Shown: piece by piece, positions 24,471 through 32,590 of the stretch
How the letters are laid out: the number at the start of each line of letters is the position of its first letter
Position numbering within the stretch: position 1 is the first letter of the stretch
Source: DATJBF01 sp035516795
GTDB lineage: Bacteria; Verrucomicrobiota; Verrucomicrobiia; Palsa-1439
DNA length: 34,309 nt
Direction: 5' to 3'
Assembly: GCA_035516795.1 (NCBI GenBank)
Contig: DATIZX010000131.1
Location: forward strand, 1-34,309
Translations under genes and position numbers: made by a program
Notes under the pieces: generated by a model
What the model saw: only the letters and a program-made list of their open reading frames with translations
Database searches by the model: none
What the model was told of the DNA's origin: nothing

Positions 24471-24621
24471 GATGCTAGAAGGTGAGCCGGGGCATCGGGG
24501 GTGCCGGGGCGCCTGCGCAGCGCCGAAGTGAACGGGTGCGGCAGTGGCGATTTGCCTGCATTCTGCTCGGAGTGAGATCGACTTCGCGAATTGCCGAGGA
24601 TTAATTAACGTCTTCACCATC

Positions 24622-24723
24622 TCACGATAATCGGCGATTGTTGCCGACAGACGGCGCGTGAATTATCGTGAAAGAATTCCAATGGGCCAGCAAGACCTTG
24701 CAGCGCCGAAGGCGTTACGATAA
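24622..24723. promoter_or_regulatory. Repeated T(C/T)ACGATAA sites, possible operator array
   Basis: TCACGATAA at 24622-24630 is perfectly mirrored by TTATCGTGA at 24663-24671. A third, near-identical copy, TTACGATAA, lies at 24715-24723 in direct orientation. Between the first two is a small hairpin, TCGGC-gattgtt-GCCGA (24631-24647). The spacing and orientation fit binding sites for a dimeric regulator or a stem-loop RNA. The function is inference. Confidence 0.4.
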
Positions 24724-24726
24724 AGA

Positions 24727-24763
24727 GAGGCGTCCGCCCCGCACGGGGGTGGCGGTCCACCTC
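24727..24763 (+). promoter_or_regulatory. Hairpin leader just before the ribosome site
   Basis: GAGG (24727-24730) pairs with CCTC (24760-24763), and CCGCC (24734-24738) with GGCGG (24751-24755). The palindrome CTCGCGAG (24761-24768) follows, then AAGGAGG at 24769-24775. The stem ends six bases before a strong ribosome site. It may modulate translation of the next gene; no known riboswitch was recognised. Confidence 0.35.
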
Positions 24764-24779
24764 GCGAGAAGGAGGCAAC

Positions 24780-25067
24780 ATGGCATTGCGATCGATCAAG
24801 ATGTTGGTTCCGCAGCAGGCCTGTGAAGCCGTAGCGGCGTTGTTGCCGCCACTGGCGACGACGGGGCTGTTGTTGGGATCACGACAATTCGGCTCTGCTA
24901 CCGGCGCCATGCGGCTGTTTCTAACCAATCCGACCTGCATCAGGAAAGCCGACTGCAACAAGAGGACCACCGGCTTCGCCTGCGCATTGCTGACGGCGCT
25001 TACTCCCAGCACCGGTAGTCGTAATCGGGCCATTGCCCAAGTGATGCTGGAAAGGCATAGGACATGA
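24780..25067 (+). CDS. Hypothetical protein preceding the P-type ATPase
   Basis: The predicted product has 95 residues and is not recognised. It is supported by AAGGAGG (24769-24775) five bases before ATG, and by an ATGA overlap with the ATPase start (ATG 25064, TGA 25065-25067). The N-terminal half is hydrophobic (VAALLPPLATTGLLLG) and the second half basic, with four scattered Cys residues. It does not resemble a known family. The strong overlap and ribosome site favour a real, short upstream gene or a leader that couples translation to the ATPase. Confidence 0.4.
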   Translation: MALRSIKMLVPQQACEAVAALLPPLATTGLLLGSRQFGSATGAMRLFLTNPTCIRKADCNKRTTGFACALLTALTPSTGSRNRAIAQVMLERHRT

Positions 25068-27508
25068 GCAACGATCCAAAATCCACCACGACTCCCGCCA
25101 GTGCCGACGGTTTGACTCAGGCGGAAGCGAAACAACTTCTGGAAAAAGTTGGCTACAATGAAATCGTCGAGAAACACGTAAATCCATTTCTGAAACTGTT
25201 GACCTATTTCAATGGTCCCATCCCGTGGATGATTGAGGCGGCGGCCATTCTTTCGGCCTTGGTGCGCCACTGGCCGGACTTTTTTATCATCTTGGTACTA
25301 CTCATTGCCAACGCGGTCGTCGGCTTCTGGGAGGAATACCAAGCCGGCAATGCCGTCGCGGCGTTGAAAGCCAAGCTGGCGTTGCAGGCGCGCGTGAAGC
25401 GTGGTGGCCAGTGGACCACCGTACCGGCCCGCGAACTGGTGCCGGGCGATCTGATCCGCGTGCGCCTCGGCGACATCGTGCCCGCGGATGCGAACCTGCT
25501 CGAGGGCGATCCCGTCGAAGTGGATCAATCGGCTTTGACCGGCGAATCGTTGCCGGTCACGCACAAGACCGGGGAGACGGTCTATTCCGGCTCGATCATC
25601 CGCCAAGGCGAAATCGACGCCGCGGTCACGGCGACCGGGGCGAGGACCTACTTTGGCAAGACAGCGCAATTGGTCGCGGAAGCGCACACGGTCAGTCATT
25701 TTCAAAAGGCGGTCCTGAAGATTGGCGACTACCTGATCGCCTTGGCGGTGGTGTTGGTGGTGTTGATCCTGGTGGTGGCATTGTTCCGCGGCGACAAGAT
25801 GACCACGACGCTGCAATTCGCGCTCGTGTTGACCGTGGCGGCGATTCCGGTGGCGATGCCGACGGTGTTGTCGGTGACGATGGCCGTCGGCGCGCGGTTG
25901 TTGGCGACGAAACAGGCCATCGTCAGCCGGTTGGCGTCCATCGAGGAACTGGCCGGGATGGATGTGCTTTGCTCGGACAAAACCGGCACGCTGACACAGA
26001 ACAAGCTGACGCTTGGCGAACCATTCAGCGTCGCGGGGGTGAGTGCCGATCAGGTCATTCTCGCCGGCGCGCTGGCATCGCGCGCGGAGAACCAGGACAC
26101 GATCGACCTCGCCGTGCTTGGGGGCGTAAGGGACAAGAAGCAACTCGAACTATACCGGATCACGCATTTCCAGCCGTTCGATCCGGTCCACAAACGCACC
26201 GAAGCCACCGTTACCGGCGCAGGCGGGAAGGAGTTCAAGGTGACGAAGGGCGCGGCACAGATGATTCTGGCACTCGCCGCCAACGCCGACGCGGTGAAAA
26301 CCGACGTGGAAAAGGCGACCAATGAGTTTGCCCGGCGCGGCTTCCGGTCCCTCGGCGTTGCCCGGAGTGATGGCAATGGCCCGTGGCAGTTTCTCGGCGT
26401 GTTGCCGTTGTTCGATCCGCCACGCGAAGACTCGAAGGCCACCATCGCGACCGCCCGGCAAATGGGCGTGACCGTGAAGATGGTGACGGGCGATCAACTG
26501 GCCATCGGCCGGGAAATCGCCAGGCAGTTGGGCCTCGGGGCGAACCTGTTCGATGCGGCCGGGTTCGGGGACACCCAGCATCATGAGACGGCGCAATTGG
26601 AGGAATCCATCGAGAAAGCCGATGGTTTCGCGCAAGTGTTCCCGGAGCACAAGTACCACATCGTCGAGGTGCTGCAAAAACGCGGCCACATCGTCGGCAT
26701 GACCGGCGATGGTGTCAACGATTCGCCGGCGTTGAAGAAAGCGGATTGCGGCATCGCCGTTTCCGGTGCGACCGACGCGGCGCGGGCGGCGGCGGCGATG
26801 GTGTTACTGACGCCGGGCTTGTCGGTGATCATTGACGCGATCAAGGAGAGCCGGAAGATTTTCCAGCGGATGACCAGTTACGCGATCTACCGGATCGCGG
26901 AGACGATTCGCGTGCTGTTGTTCATGACCCTGTCGATTCTGGTGTTCAACTTCTACCCGGTGACAGCGGTGATGATCGTATTGCTGGCGTTGCTCAACGA
27001 CGGTGCGATCCTGTCCATTGCTTACGACCGGGTGCACTACTCCGACAAACCGGAAGCGTGGAACATGCGCGAAGTGCTCGGCATCTCCACGGCACTGGGC
27101 ATCGCGGGCGTGGTGGCATCCTTCGGCTTGTTCTACATCGCCGAGCGCATCTATCACCTCAACCGCGAGATCGTTCAAACGTTAATCTATCTAAAACTTT
27201 CGGTGGCGGGCCATCTAACAATCTTTCTGACCCGTACGCGGGGCCCATTCTGGTCGTCCCGCCCGGCGCGGATTTTGTTTCTGGCAGTCATCGGAACGCA
27301 AATTGTTGCGACCTTGATTGCGGTGTATGGGATATTCATGCCACCGATCGGCTGGAAGTTGGCGCTGGCAGTGTGGGGTTACGCAGTGGCGTGGTGGTTG
27401 GTCAATGACCGCGTGAAACTTGCGGCCTACCGCGTCATTGCGCCGCGACCCGTGTTGTCTATCAAGAGGGCACATTCGACCATGGACGCAACCGGAACCC
27501 AGCACTGA
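25064..27508 (+). CDS. Plasma-membrane proton-efflux P-type ATPase (P3A)
   Basis: The protein has 814 residues. The P-type features are in order: actuator motif TGES (about residue 160), phosphorylation loop SDKTGTLTQNKL with D305, KxxTKGAA-type nucleotide site, and hinge GDGVNDSPALKKADCG (about 547-562). The N-terminal GPIPWMIEAAAILSALV and the ten or so helices fit type P3A H+-ATPases. These export protons at the expense of ATP, mostly for pH and membrane potential in plants, fungi and some bacteria. The start overlaps the upstream gene by 4 bases; PPK2 follows 35 bases later. It is richer in GC than its surroundings (about 72% in one 60-base line by hand count), which suggests separate history. 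Confidence 0.95.
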   Translation: MSNDPKSTTTPASADGLTQAEAKQLLEKVGYNEIVEKHVNPFLKLLTYFNGPIPWMIEAAAILSALVRHWPDFFIILVLLIANAVVGFWEEYQAGNAVAALKAKLALQARVKRGGQWTTVPARELVPGDLIRVRLGDIVPADANLLEGDPVEVDQSALTGESLPVTHKTGETVYSGSIIRQGEIDAAVTATGARTYFGKTAQLVAEAHTVSHFQKAVLKIGDYLIALAVVLVVLILVVALFRGDKMTTTLQFALVLTVAAIPVAMPTVLSVTMAVGARLLATKQAIVSRLASIEELAGMDVLCSDKTGTLTQNKLTLGEPFSVAGVSADQVILAGALASRAENQDTIDLAVLGGVRDKKQLELYRITHFQPFDPVHKRTEATVTGAGGKEFKVTKGAAQMILALAANADAVKTDVEKATNEFARRGFRSLGVARSDGNGPWQFLGVLPLFDPPREDSKATIATARQMGVTVKMVTGDQLAIGREIARQLGLGANLFDAAGFGDTQHHETAQLEESIEKADGFAQVFPEHKYHIVEVLQKRGHIVGMTGDGVNDSPALKKADCGIAVSGATDAARAAAAMVLLTPGLSVIIDAIKESRKIFQRMTSYAIYRIAETIRVLLFMTLSILVFNFYPVTAVMIVLLALLNDGAILSIAYDRVHYSDKPEAWNMREVLGISTALGIAGVVASFGLFYIAERIYHLNREIVQTLIYLKLSVAGHLTIFLTRTRGPFWSSRPARILFLAVIGTQIVATLIAVYGIFMPPIGWKLALAVWGYAVAWWLVNDRVKLAAYRVIAPRPVLSIKRAHSTMDATGTQH

Positions 27509-27543
27509 GTGGTCACCAAACCCGGGATCTAAAGAGGCGTGAC

Positions 27544-28413
27544 ATGAAGATCGACAGCAAGGAATTTCGAGTGCCGGAAGAAACGAAGGTGCGGCTGGAA
27601 AAATGGCCAACGAGGGTGAAGCCGTTCTACAAATCGAAGAAGCGCTACGCCAAGCTGCTGGCGGAGCATGTGGAGAAATTGAGCGAGCGGCAAAGTCTGC
27701 TATATGCCTACGACCGTTACGCATTGTTGCTGATCTTTCAGGCGATGGACGCTGCAGGAAAGGACGGCGCGATCAAACACGTCATGTCTGGTGTCAATCC
27801 GCAGGGTTGCCAGGTATTCAGCTTCAAGCACCCGAGCGCGCAGGAATTGGAGCACGATTTCCTCTGGCGCACGACGCGTTGCCTGCCGGAACGCGGTCGC
27901 ATCGGCATCTTCAACCGCTCGTACTACGAAGAGGTGCTGATTGTCCGGGTGCACCCGGAGATTCTGCGCGGCCAGGGCTTGCCGGACGAAGTGTTGCGCG
28001 ACGACAAACTCTGGAAACACCGGTATCGTTCGATCGTGGACCTGGAAAAGCACCTGCACGCCAACGGGACACGGATCATCAAGCTTTTCTTGCACCTCTC
28101 CAAGGAGGAACAGCGGCGGCGATTCCTTGCGCGAATTGCCGACCCGCAAAAGAACTGGAAACTTAGCCCGGCGGACATCGCGGAGCGCGAGTTGTGGAAG
28201 GATTACCAACACGCCTACGAAGACTGCCTGACGGCGACCAGCACCAAGTTCGCGCCGTGGTACGTCATCCCGGCCGACGACAAGGAGAATGCCCGGCTCA
28301 TCGTTTCGCAGGTGATTCTCGATACCGTCGACAGTCTGAAAATGAGCTATCCGAAACCCGACAAGAACCATCGCAAGGAATTGCTCTCCATTCGTAGATT
28401 TCTCTCTAAGTGA
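27544..28413 (+). CDS. Polyphosphate kinase 2 family protein
   Basis: The protein has 289 residues. A purine-rich AAAGAGG lies a few bases before ATG. The PPK2 signature is complete: Walker A FQAMDAAGKDGAIKHVMSGVNPQG (D69 and K73), SFKHPSAQELEHDFLWR, Walker B GIFNRSYYEEVLIVRVHPE, and a LID-like REWxxx region (KEEQRRRFLARI). PPK2 enzymes move phosphate between polyphosphate and nucleotides; the class (ADP- or AMP-phosphorylating) is not clear by eye. Position between a proton ATPase and a permease suggests an ATP supply or phosphate store function under stress. Confidence 0.95.
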   Translation: MKIDSKEFRVPEETKVRLEKWPTRVKPFYKSKKRYAKLLAEHVEKLSERQSLLYAYDRYALLLIFQAMDAAGKDGAIKHVMSGVNPQGCQVFSFKHPSAQELEHDFLWRTTRCLPERGRIGIFNRSYYEEVLIVRVHPEILRGQGLPDEVLRDDKLWKHRYRSIVDLEKHLHANGTRIIKLFLHLSKEEQRRRFLARIADPQKNWKLSPADIAERELWKDYQHAYEDCLTATSTKFAPWYVIPADDKENARLIVSQVILDTVDSLKMSYPKPDKNHRKELLSIRRFLSK

Positions 28414-28432
28414 CCGGCACCGGAGGTTCGCT

Positions 28433-29686
28433 ATGAGCGTCTCAACCGTAAATCATCCTCCGGCCACGGCAGCAATCCTGGCTGTTTTTGCGCTCACGTA
28501 CCTCGGCATTGCGGCGGGCCGGGTGCCGGGCTTGAAGCTGGACCGTACGGGCATTGCGCTGCTGGGCGCAATTGCCATGATGATTTTCTCCGGCCTGCCG
28601 ACGAGCGATGTGGTGGGGTTCATCAACTGGCCGACCATCCTTTTGTTGTTCGGCTTCTTTGTCCTGTCGGCGCAACTGCGTCTGTCCGGCTTTTTCGACA
28701 AGGTGGCCAACGACGTTTCGGCCCGGCTCGGTAATCCCGCGCGGTTTCTCTTGTTGCTGATGCTGGTGACAGCCGGGTTGTCGGCCTTTCTCAATCACGA
28801 CATCGTCTGTTACGTCTTCGCGCCGGTGGTGGCCATCGCGCTGCTGCGCCGCCAACTCAACCCCGTCCCGTTTCTCATCGCGTTGGCGGTAGCCAGCAAC
28901 ATCGGCGCGGCCGCTACACTGGTCGGCAATCCGCAGGACATGCTGATCGCTCAGGTCGCCGGACTGGGTTTTGGACAGTACGTGCTCTGGTGCATCCTGC
29001 CGGTGGTGTTCGCTCTCGGAAGCGCGTACGGGATCATCTGGCTGATGTCGCGTCGCCACCTTGCGGCCACCGGGGCAGCGCCGGCGGTTACAAAATTCGC
29101 TCCCCAACCGTTCAACCGGCCGCACACCATCAAAGGGCTGGTCATTCTGGTGTTGGTCATCGCGTTCTTTTTCTCATCCGTGCCCAAGGAAATCATCGCG
29201 CTGACGGCGGCCGGTATTCATCTCGCAAGTCCCAAATTCCGCACGCGAGACTTGTTGACCTTGGTGGACTGGCCGATTTTGGTTCTGTTCATGGGCCTGT
29301 TCGTGGTCACCGGCGCGTTCCAGGCCACGGGTTACGGCGAGCAATGCGTGCGATGGCTCGCCCACATTGGCTTGAACCTCAGATCGTTGCCGATCCTGGC
29401 AGTATTCACAGCAATACTTTCCAATCTGATCAACAACTCCGCCGCTGTGATGTTATTGGTGAAGCTGACCAACGTGACGCATCCGCCGGTGGCCTACGTG
29501 TTGGCATTGGGCAACAGCTTCGGTGGCAGCCTGATCATTCTCGGCAGCGTGTCGAACATCGTCGTTGTCCAACAAGCCCGCGAACTGGGCATCAACATTT
29601 CCTTCCGTGACTTCACCCGCTTGGGCGTTCCGGTGACCTTGGCTGCCATGGCCGGCCTGCTGGCGTGGGTGGCGCTAATCACTTGA
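28433..29686 (+). CDS. SLC13/ArsB-type permease (anion or Na+ transporter)
   Basis: The protein has 417 residues with about 10-11 membrane helices. It begins 19 bases after PPK2 with CCGGAGG upstream of ATG. The ion-transporter superfamily features are LSAFLNHDIVCYVFAPVVAIAL in the first half and its mirror, ILSNLINNSAAVMLLVKLTNV, in the second. The repeat N-H-D / N-N-S segments mark the hairpin regions that bind substrate in SLC13, ArsB and NhaD proteins. Substrate (dicarboxylate, sulfate, arsenite or Na+/H+) cannot be told. Co-directional with the ATPase and PPK2. Confidence 0.88.
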   Translation: MSVSTVNHPPATAAILAVFALTYLGIAAGRVPGLKLDRTGIALLGAIAMMIFSGLPTSDVVGFINWPTILLLFGFFVLSAQLRLSGFFDKVANDVSARLGNPARFLLLLMLVTAGLSAFLNHDIVCYVFAPVVAIALLRRQLNPVPFLIALAVASNIGAAATLVGNPQDMLIAQVAGLGFGQYVLWCILPVVFALGSAYGIIWLMSRRHLAATGAAPAVTKFAPQPFNRPHTIKGLVILVLVIAFFFSSVPKEIIALTAAGIHLASPKFRTRDLLTLVDWPILVLFMGLFVVTGAFQATGYGEQCVRWLAHIGLNLRSLPILAVFTAILSNLINNSAAVMLLVKLTNVTHPPVAYVLALGNSFGGSLIILGSVSNIVVVQQARELGINISFRDFTRLGVPVTLAAMAGLLAWVALIT

Positions 29687-29696
29687 ATTTTTAAAC

Positions 29697-29723
29697 TCCC
29701 AGGCCGTACCTGTCAGTCTGGGA
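29697..29723. terminator. Weak hairpin after the SLC13/ArsB gene
   Basis: TCCCAG (29697-29702) mirrors CTGGGA (29718-29723), followed by TTTCTC. The stem has only six base pairs and a long loop, so the terminator call is tentative. It lies between convergent genes. Confidence 0.25.
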
Positions 29724-29829
29724 TTTCTCGGAATCGAACTGGGCAAGAAACAAAGCGTGGGCAATAACGAGACGTTTTCCCGCCCTGCCCGGCGAGTTCC
29801 GTCCGCCCTCACCGGCACCGAGTTGGAAT

Positions 29830-30042
29830 TTACGGCACTAGTTCGTGTGATTTTCGGCCGTAGACTCGCGCATAGGCTCGGCACAAGGGGCAAACTTCAG
29901 ACTCAACACGCTTCACCAATGCAAATGCCAATCCACGCTGTCGTCTCCGGGCCCGCCGACACACCGGACAGCTCGTACACACTCGTGCGAGTTTCCGGTC
30001 CATTGCTGTGACTGGTCTTTGAGTCACGGTATCCGAGCGCAC
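29830..30042 (-). CDS. Small CxxC zinc-ribbon-like protein
   Basis: The predicted product has 70 residues from a GTG at 30042, or 57 from the ATG at 30003. It has two Cys pairs: CTSCPVC and, about 30 residues later, CPLC, in a basic context (RRARRRQRGLAFALVKRVESEVCPLCRAYARVYGRKSHE). This pattern is that of a treble-clef or zinc-ribbon fold. Start GTG lies three bases after the stop of the RCK_C permease, so it would be its operon partner. I do not know the family by name; the sequence shape looks coding. Confidence 0.5.
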   Translation of the reverse strand: MRSDTVTQRPVTAMDRKLARVCTSCPVCRRARRRQRGLAFALVKRVESEVCPLCRAYARVYGRKSHELVP

Positions 30043-30045
30043 CAG

Positions 30046-31860
30046 CTAGTGTCTCACCAGCGGCCAAAGATGCGGGAGCACCAGCATCACCACCAAGAGC
30101 AAAAGCCCCGTCAGCGGCAGTCCGACCCGCATGTAATCACGGAAGCGATAGCGACCTTCGCCCATCACCAGGATGTTCACGGGATGACCGAGCGGGGTAA
30201 TGAACGCCATTGAAGTCGCCAGGGCGACACCCATCGACAGCGACTGCGGCTCCGCCCCGATTTGGCGCCCTGCTTGGATGGCGATGGGCACCATGACGGC
30301 CGCCACCGCCGCGCCTTTCATCGCTTGGGACAGCAGCACCGTGAGGATCATCAAACCGAGCAGCATCGCCAATGGGCCGGCAGGTCCCAATCCTTTGACC
30401 AACAAATTGGCCAACAACGAAGCGGCACCCGTCTTCGCCATCGCGACCCCCAGCGGCAACATCCCGGCCACCAGGAATACCAAGCGCCATTCGATAGCCT
30501 GATAAGCCTGGTCAATGCTCAGCACGCGCAGCAACACCATCGCCAACGCTCCGCAGACCATCACCTCCGCCACCGGCAGGGGCCCGGCTGCAGCCAATCC
30601 CAGCGTCGCAGCAAAAATCCCCAAGGCGAGCCAGCCTTTGCTTTTGACATTCTTGGGTACTTCCTGCTCTTTACCGGTCAACAAAATCAAATCCGGATCA
30701 TCGCGAAACAAGGGCAGCCGGTGGCGAGGCCCGAGAACCAATAAGGCATCCCCGAGTTGGAGAACTAGATCGTTCAATCCCACGTATATCTGTCGTCCTG
30801 CCCGCCAGATCGCCAACACCGTCAATCCGTATTTCCCGTGAAAATGAGTGCCCTCCAAGGTCTCGCCCATCAACCGGGACCGCGGCGACAACATCAACTC
30901 CGCCACTCCGACATTGGCAGACTCCAAATCTTCTTCTTGCCACTTGCCCAAAGGCAGAATCTGGAAATCATCCTCCGCGCCGCGCAACAACAGCAATTCC
31001 ATCTCGCCGGCCAAAATCAGAACATCGTTTTCCAGAAAAACCGTTTCCAGATCGGGCGCCAAAAGCACCTTTTGATCGCGCTGGATACCAACCACGGTGA
31101 CACCGTATTTCTCCCGGAATTTGCTCTCGCCCAGCCGTTGATTGATCAGCGGTGAGCCCACCGGCATACGCGCCCGAAAGAGGTAGTCACTCAAGTCGTA
31201 CGTTTCAACCAAATCCTGGCGCGGGGCATGGGGCGTTTGTGGCTCTTCAGGAGGTGCAGGCAGTAGTCTCCGTCCCCAGATCGCCATGTAACCGACCCCA
31301 ACTATGATTAGAGGAAGACCCACGCCAGCAAAATCCAAGACCCCGAACCCGGGCAGGTTCTGCTCGCGCAACAGGCTGCTGGCAACGATGTTCGTCGTCG
31401 TAAACAGAGTCGCCATGCCCCCCATCAACGTTCCAAACGCCAACGGTATCAGCAACCGCGTCCGATGTACTCCTGATTTGCGGCCCGCCGCCAACACTGC
31501 CGGCAACAGTACTGAAGCGGCCGCGATGTTGTTCATGAACAACGATAGGAAGGCTCCAGCCAATGTCACCGTTAGCACCAAATGCGTCTCGCCTTTCCCG
31601 GCGATGCGCAACAAGAAATTACCGACCTGCTCGCAGATTCCTGCCTGTTCCAGTCCGTGGGCCAGGATAAGAATGGATGTGATAATAACGATCGCCGAGC
31701 GGCTGAACCCCGAAAACGCCTCGTGCGGTGTCAGCACCCCGGAAACGCCGAGCGCTGCTGCCACCAACAAAGCCACGAGGTCGGCCGGCAGCCGTTCGCT
31801 TATGAACAGCACAATCGAAATGCCCAGGATCGCGAAGGTGATGATCGCCTCGTTACTCAT
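30046..31860 (-). CDS. SLC13-family permease with central TrkA-C (RCK_C) domains
   Basis: The protein has 604 residues from the ATG at 31860; an in-frame extension to 31911 exists. The N-terminal helices with LSLFMNNIAAASVLLPAVLA and the mirrored C-terminal region (LSQAMKGAAVAAVMVPIAI) flank a cytoplasmic insert. That insert (about residues 200-400) carries two RCK_C (TrkA-C) units: YDLSDYLFRARMPVGSPLINQRLGESKFREKYGVTVVGI and SPRSRLMGETLEGTHFHGKYGLTVLAIWR. RCK_C domains sense ligands and gate transport in the family. Transported ion is unknown (sulfate, Na+ and others are known). It is divergent from the zf-HC2 gene. Confidence 0.93.
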   Translation of the reverse strand: MSNEAIITFAILGISIVLFISERLPADLVALLVAAALGVSGVLTPHEAFSGFSRSAIVIITSILILAHGLEQAGICEQVGNFLLRIAGKGETHLVLTVTLAGAFLSLFMNNIAAASVLLPAVLAAGRKSGVHRTRLLIPLAFGTLMGGMATLFTTTNIVASSLLREQNLPGFGVLDFAGVGLPLIIVGVGYMAIWGRRLLPAPPEEPQTPHAPRQDLVETYDLSDYLFRARMPVGSPLINQRLGESKFREKYGVTVVGIQRDQKVLLAPDLETVFLENDVLILAGEMELLLLRGAEDDFQILPLGKWQEEDLESANVGVAELMLSPRSRLMGETLEGTHFHGKYGLTVLAIWRAGRQIYVGLNDLVLQLGDALLVLGPRHRLPLFRDDPDLILLTGKEQEVPKNVKSKGWLALGIFAATLGLAAAGPLPVAEVMVCGALAMVLLRVLSIDQAYQAIEWRLVFLVAGMLPLGVAMAKTGAASLLANLLVKGLGPAGPLAMLLGLMILTVLLSQAMKGAAVAAVMVPIAIQAGRQIGAEPQSLSMGVALATSMAFITPLGHPVNILVMGEGRYRFRDYMRVGLPLTGLLLLVVMLVLPHLWPLVRH

Positions 31861-31957
31861 CTTCGATGACGAGACTAACAATAGTGGCAGCGAAAGGCAA
31901 TGTGCCCGCACGGTTTTTGTAACCTTTCTGGCGTTCGCGGCTCAGTAGAATGTGAAG

Positions 31958-32200
31958 ATGAAATGCGAAGATTTATTGGCGCAACTTAACGAGTACGTCG
32001 ACGGAACGGCGGATCCTGCCATTTGCGAAGAGTTTGAGAAACATCTGGCAGGTTGCAATCCCTGCCAGATCGTCGTGGACAACATCCGCAAGACGATCAC
32101 CTTGTACAAGGACGGCCGGCCTTACGATTTGCCCGTACCATTCCGCGAACGTCTCCACAACATGTTGCGCAAGCGTTGGAAGGAGACCCATCAGGCATGA
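31958..32200 (+). CDS. Soluble zinc-binding anti-sigma-like (zf-HC2) protein
   Basis: The protein has 80 residues from ATG 31958; GTG 31952 is an alternative. The ZAS motif is present: H29-x3-C33-x2-C36 (KHLAGCNPCQ), with an additional Cys at 23 and 3. It is similar to the N-terminal domain of anti-sigma factors that bind zinc and release a sigma factor on oxidation. There is no membrane helix and no sigma-factor gene beside it. The next gene starts with an ATGA overlap. It may regulate the efflux operon or be a zinc/redox sensor in trans. Confidence 0.8.
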   Translation: MKCEDLLAQLNEYVDGTADPAICEEFEKHLAGCNPCQIVVDNIRKTITLYKDGRPYDLPVPFRERLHNMLRKRWKETHQA

Positions 32201-32364
32201 TCCTCAAGACTATTGCCGGTGTCGTCATCGGCGGACTGCTCGGATTCGCAAACTACCGGTTCGTTGGCTGCGCTTCGGGTACATGTCCGTTGACAAGCAA
32301 CCCGTGGCTCAGCACAATGTATGGCATGCTGATCGGCGGCCTCATCGCCGGTTTCTTTCATTAG
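32197..32364 (+). CDS. DUF6132-like small membrane protein
   Basis: The product has 55 residues. Start ATG 32197 overlaps the TGA of the preceding gene. It consists of two membrane helices, the first glycine-rich (IAGVVIGGLLGFANYRFVG) and the second at the C-terminus (MYGMLIGGLIAGFF). Between them is CASGTCPLTSNPW with a C-x4-C pair, as in DUF6132. The function is unknown. The position in an operon with DUF2892 and efflux genes is notable. Confidence 0.75.
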   Translation: MILKTIAGVVIGGLLGFANYRFVGCASGTCPLTSNPWLSTMYGMLIGGLIAGFFH

Positions 32365-32386
32365 CAGAATAAAGGAGGATCGACTT

Positions 32387-32590
32387 ATGACTCTGGAACG
32401 TTACATCCGCATGATCGCCGGCGGCTTCATTCTGATCAGCCTGGCTTTGGCCCATTGGGTGAGTCCGTACTGGCTCTGGTTTACTGCGTTTGTCGGCGCA
32501 AATCTGCTTCAATCCAGCATCACGCGCTGGTGCTTGATGGAAGATATTCTCAAGAAATTGGGCGTTCCCGGTTCCTGCTCAACCTCATGA
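32387..32590 (+). CDS. DUF2892 (YgaP C-terminal-like) membrane protein
   Basis: The product has 67 residues and two membrane helices. AAAGGAGG is six to eight bases before ATG 32387, a strong ribosome site. The core LERYIRMIAGGFILISLAL, ALAHWVSPYWLWFTAFVGANLLQSSITRWC and the tail LGVPGSC match DUF2892, which is often fused or linked to rhodaneses. The function is unclear. TolC begins with an ATGA overlap at its stop. Confidence 0.8.
   Translation: MTLERYIRMIAGGFILISLALAHWVSPYWLWFTAFVGANLLQSSITRWCLMEDILKKLGVPGSCSTS

Larger units (their letters stand above)
24471..24779. other. Structured spacer upstream of the proton-ATPase unit
   Basis: A 309-base spacer with no gene. It contains three related 9-mers and a strong hairpin near the next ribosome site, given as separate entries. 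A further GC-rich inverted repeat (GGCGC-ctgcgca-GCGCC) lies near 24507-24523. The regulatory signals for the ATPase unit are expected here. Confidence 0.5.

Noticed and set aside
24614..25270. 218-codon minus-strand frame
   Set aside because: Crosses the structured spacer and the ATPase start and resembles no family; unlikely to be coding.
25411..26325. 304-codon plus-strand frame
   Set aside because: Overlaps the P-type ATPase in another frame; the ATPase has the catalytic motifs.
29700..29780. tRNA-like T-loop pattern (GTTCGATTCC) on the minus strand
   Set aside because: No acceptor stem, D-arm or anticodon arm fits around it.
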